A program made the position numbers and the translations under genes. This document shows, one piece after another, positions 62,937-64,000 of a DNA stretch of 64,000 nt. Source of the stretch: Halisarca cf. caerulea (taxonomy: Eukaryota; Porifera; Demospongiae; Chondrillida; Halisarcidae); NCBI GenBank assembly GCA_963170055.1, contig CAUJGJ010000434.1, forward strand, positions 3,262,617 to 3,326,616. The letters run 5' to 3'. The notes under the pieces were generated by a model. That model saw only the letters and a program-made list of their open reading frames with translations. It was not told where the DNA came from and made no database searches. Position 1 is the first letter of the stretch; the number at the start of each line of letters is the position of its first letter.

Positions 62937-63535
62937 GTAAGACTAGTGGCAGATCCCCATAGGTGTTCAGGCCACCAGCTCGGCAGCTGTAAGATGCGTC
63001 CTCAATATCTGTACAGTGAAACACAGCATAGAGCACTGCATCCCTGTGGTGCTTTCCCATGCTTTGGCCGTTCTGTATAGAGGCAGATGGCATAGATCGT
63101 CAACCAAGTGGTTGGTCACTATGCCTAACGAGCCGATGACCACCGGGACAATTACCACGGAGTAGCCAGGAAACTGCCTTCGGAGGTCTGCACTAAGGGG
63201 GGCATACCTGGACAACTTCTCTCCGCACCGCTCTGTTTATAGAGTCCCAGGCCACTGCCATGTCAATAATGTACTTCCTGGTCTACGTAATACGTACACG
63301 TAATGTGCTTCCTGGTCTCTTTATATATCCTCAAAAAATGAGGATGCCAGGGCAACGGGCAACAACCTCAAAGTCCATGGGGATTGGCACATCCCACAAA
63401 ACCTTAGCGCGCTCATTTTCGACTACTCAACTGGACTCACTTCCACCATCTCAGCAGCATCTCAAACCCATAATGCCTACAGATGTCGTAGTACACGACC
63501 TGCAAAGCCTTATTGTGCCTCTCCATGTACGCTGC
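62937..63535 (-). pseudogene. Non-LTR retrotransposon C-terminal remnant
   Basis: Minus strand, several frames: AYMERHNKALQVVYYDICRH near 63530-63470; ENERAKVLWDVPIPMDFEVV near 63410; YIIDMAVAWDS near 63265; then SADLRRQFPGYSVVIVPVVI and GSLGIV near 63190-63130. These words and their order match the C-terminal part (after the reverse transcriptase) of many animal non-LTR elements (ENxxAKxLWD, IIDVAVPxD, VPVVIGxLG). Stops and shifts break it. A short tandem duplication containing TTCCTGGTCT lies at about 63270-63320. It is a different element from that at 51.5-53.7 kb. Confidence 0.75.
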
Positions 63536-64000
63536 CCTCCAAAAGAAAGTTAACAGTGACATCATGTGAAAAATGGCAGCAACGATGTCTGCTTGAAAAG
63601 CTACTCAAAATGGTATTTGAGAATCTAAATTTCAAAAGATATACTAATGTATACTGTCTTCGATAGCATTTCTTTCATTTGCGTTGCTAAAGAGCCAGCT
63701 TGTGCTGTTCTGAAAAGCCAAAATCGTCAGAGACGAAAGTGCTCCAACGCGAACATGTTGCACAAATGCGGATACTATCTTCGTGAATTTACACAGGTAG
63801 CTAGATACTTTGCAACAACAGCGCTACGCTAAGGCTTCCTGCATTCTCAAAAGCCCATGTTATAGGCGTAGGGCGCTCTGTTCGGTTCTGGGACAGTTTT
63901 TTGGTACATGATAAGTACTTCCAAGTTACACAGCCGTATCCCTTCCACGTAAACAACCAATAAGATGCTATCAATGATGTGTTCTGACATCATGACCGCA
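63528..64000. mobile_element. Possible left end of another Tc1-like element (cut by window end)
   Basis: TACGCTGCCCTCCAAAAGAAAG resembles the terminal repeat of the element at 32919 (CAGTGGCGCTCAAAAGAAAG). No right end is available. No transposase motif was recognised in the remaining 470 bp. Confidence 0.3.

Overview
This window looks like nuclear DNA of an invertebrate animal. Genes are sparse and carry introns, there are many microsatellites and short inverted-repeat transposons, there are remnants of non-LTR and Tc1-like elements, and there is a clear PGAP4 (TMEM246) homologue, a metazoan Golgi enzyme. My guess is a non-bilaterian marine animal such as a sponge or cnidarian. That rests on general impression only. 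No bacterial genes, rRNA, convincing tRNA or CRISPR arrays are visible.

Layout. 1-345 is a G-rich minisatellite. About 1.7-29.3 kb is a tandem array of three units of roughly 9 kb. Each unit holds a 44-bp minisatellite, a CA microsatellite, two copies of a 0.8-kb exon-like cassette, a 30-bp GGGCCC-rich minisatellite, a conserved hairpin and a conserved minus-strand terminal exon ending in WTEAK-stop. The middle unit is a chimera: its 5' part matches unit 3 and its 3' part matches unit 1, the expected product of one unequal crossover. From 28.5 to 32.8 kb the cassette alone is amplified five times. A degenerate Tc1-like element (32.9-33.9 kb), a 24-bp minisatellite and a MITE with an internal tandem array follow. 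At 35.5-43.2 kb lies a fourth, older and better preserved version of the duplicated gene on the minus strand. I can assemble only part of it, and its function is unknown.

The most gene-like part is 44.4-61.3 kb. PGAP4 (44434-45648, minus, intronless, 404 aa) lies head to head with a plus-strand gene whose five phase-0 exons (46045 to 61312) fit together into 195 codons. These encode a short N-terminus, a TAZ-like zinc finger (two HC3 sites) and the start of a protein kinase domain (glycine loop and ALK lysine). Its 3' end lies outside the window or was not found. Its introns are swollen by TG/CA/TC microsatellites that run straight into the splice sites, by at least eight TA-flanked MITEs (two with internal 17-bp tandem arrays), by a pair of hairpin MITEs sharing exact 8-bp target duplications, and by an antisense R2/NeSL-like retroelement whose reverse transcriptase has lost its catalytic YADD box.

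The last 3 kb hold a 1-kb hAT-like element inside a TG repeat, a CA microsatellite, a tandem array of perfect hairpins, a second non-LTR retroelement remnant and the possible edge of another Tc1-like element. The best candidate for something undescribed is the zinc-finger/kinase gene. The second is the tandem gene family, with its 21-nt symmetric microexon and chimeric unit.
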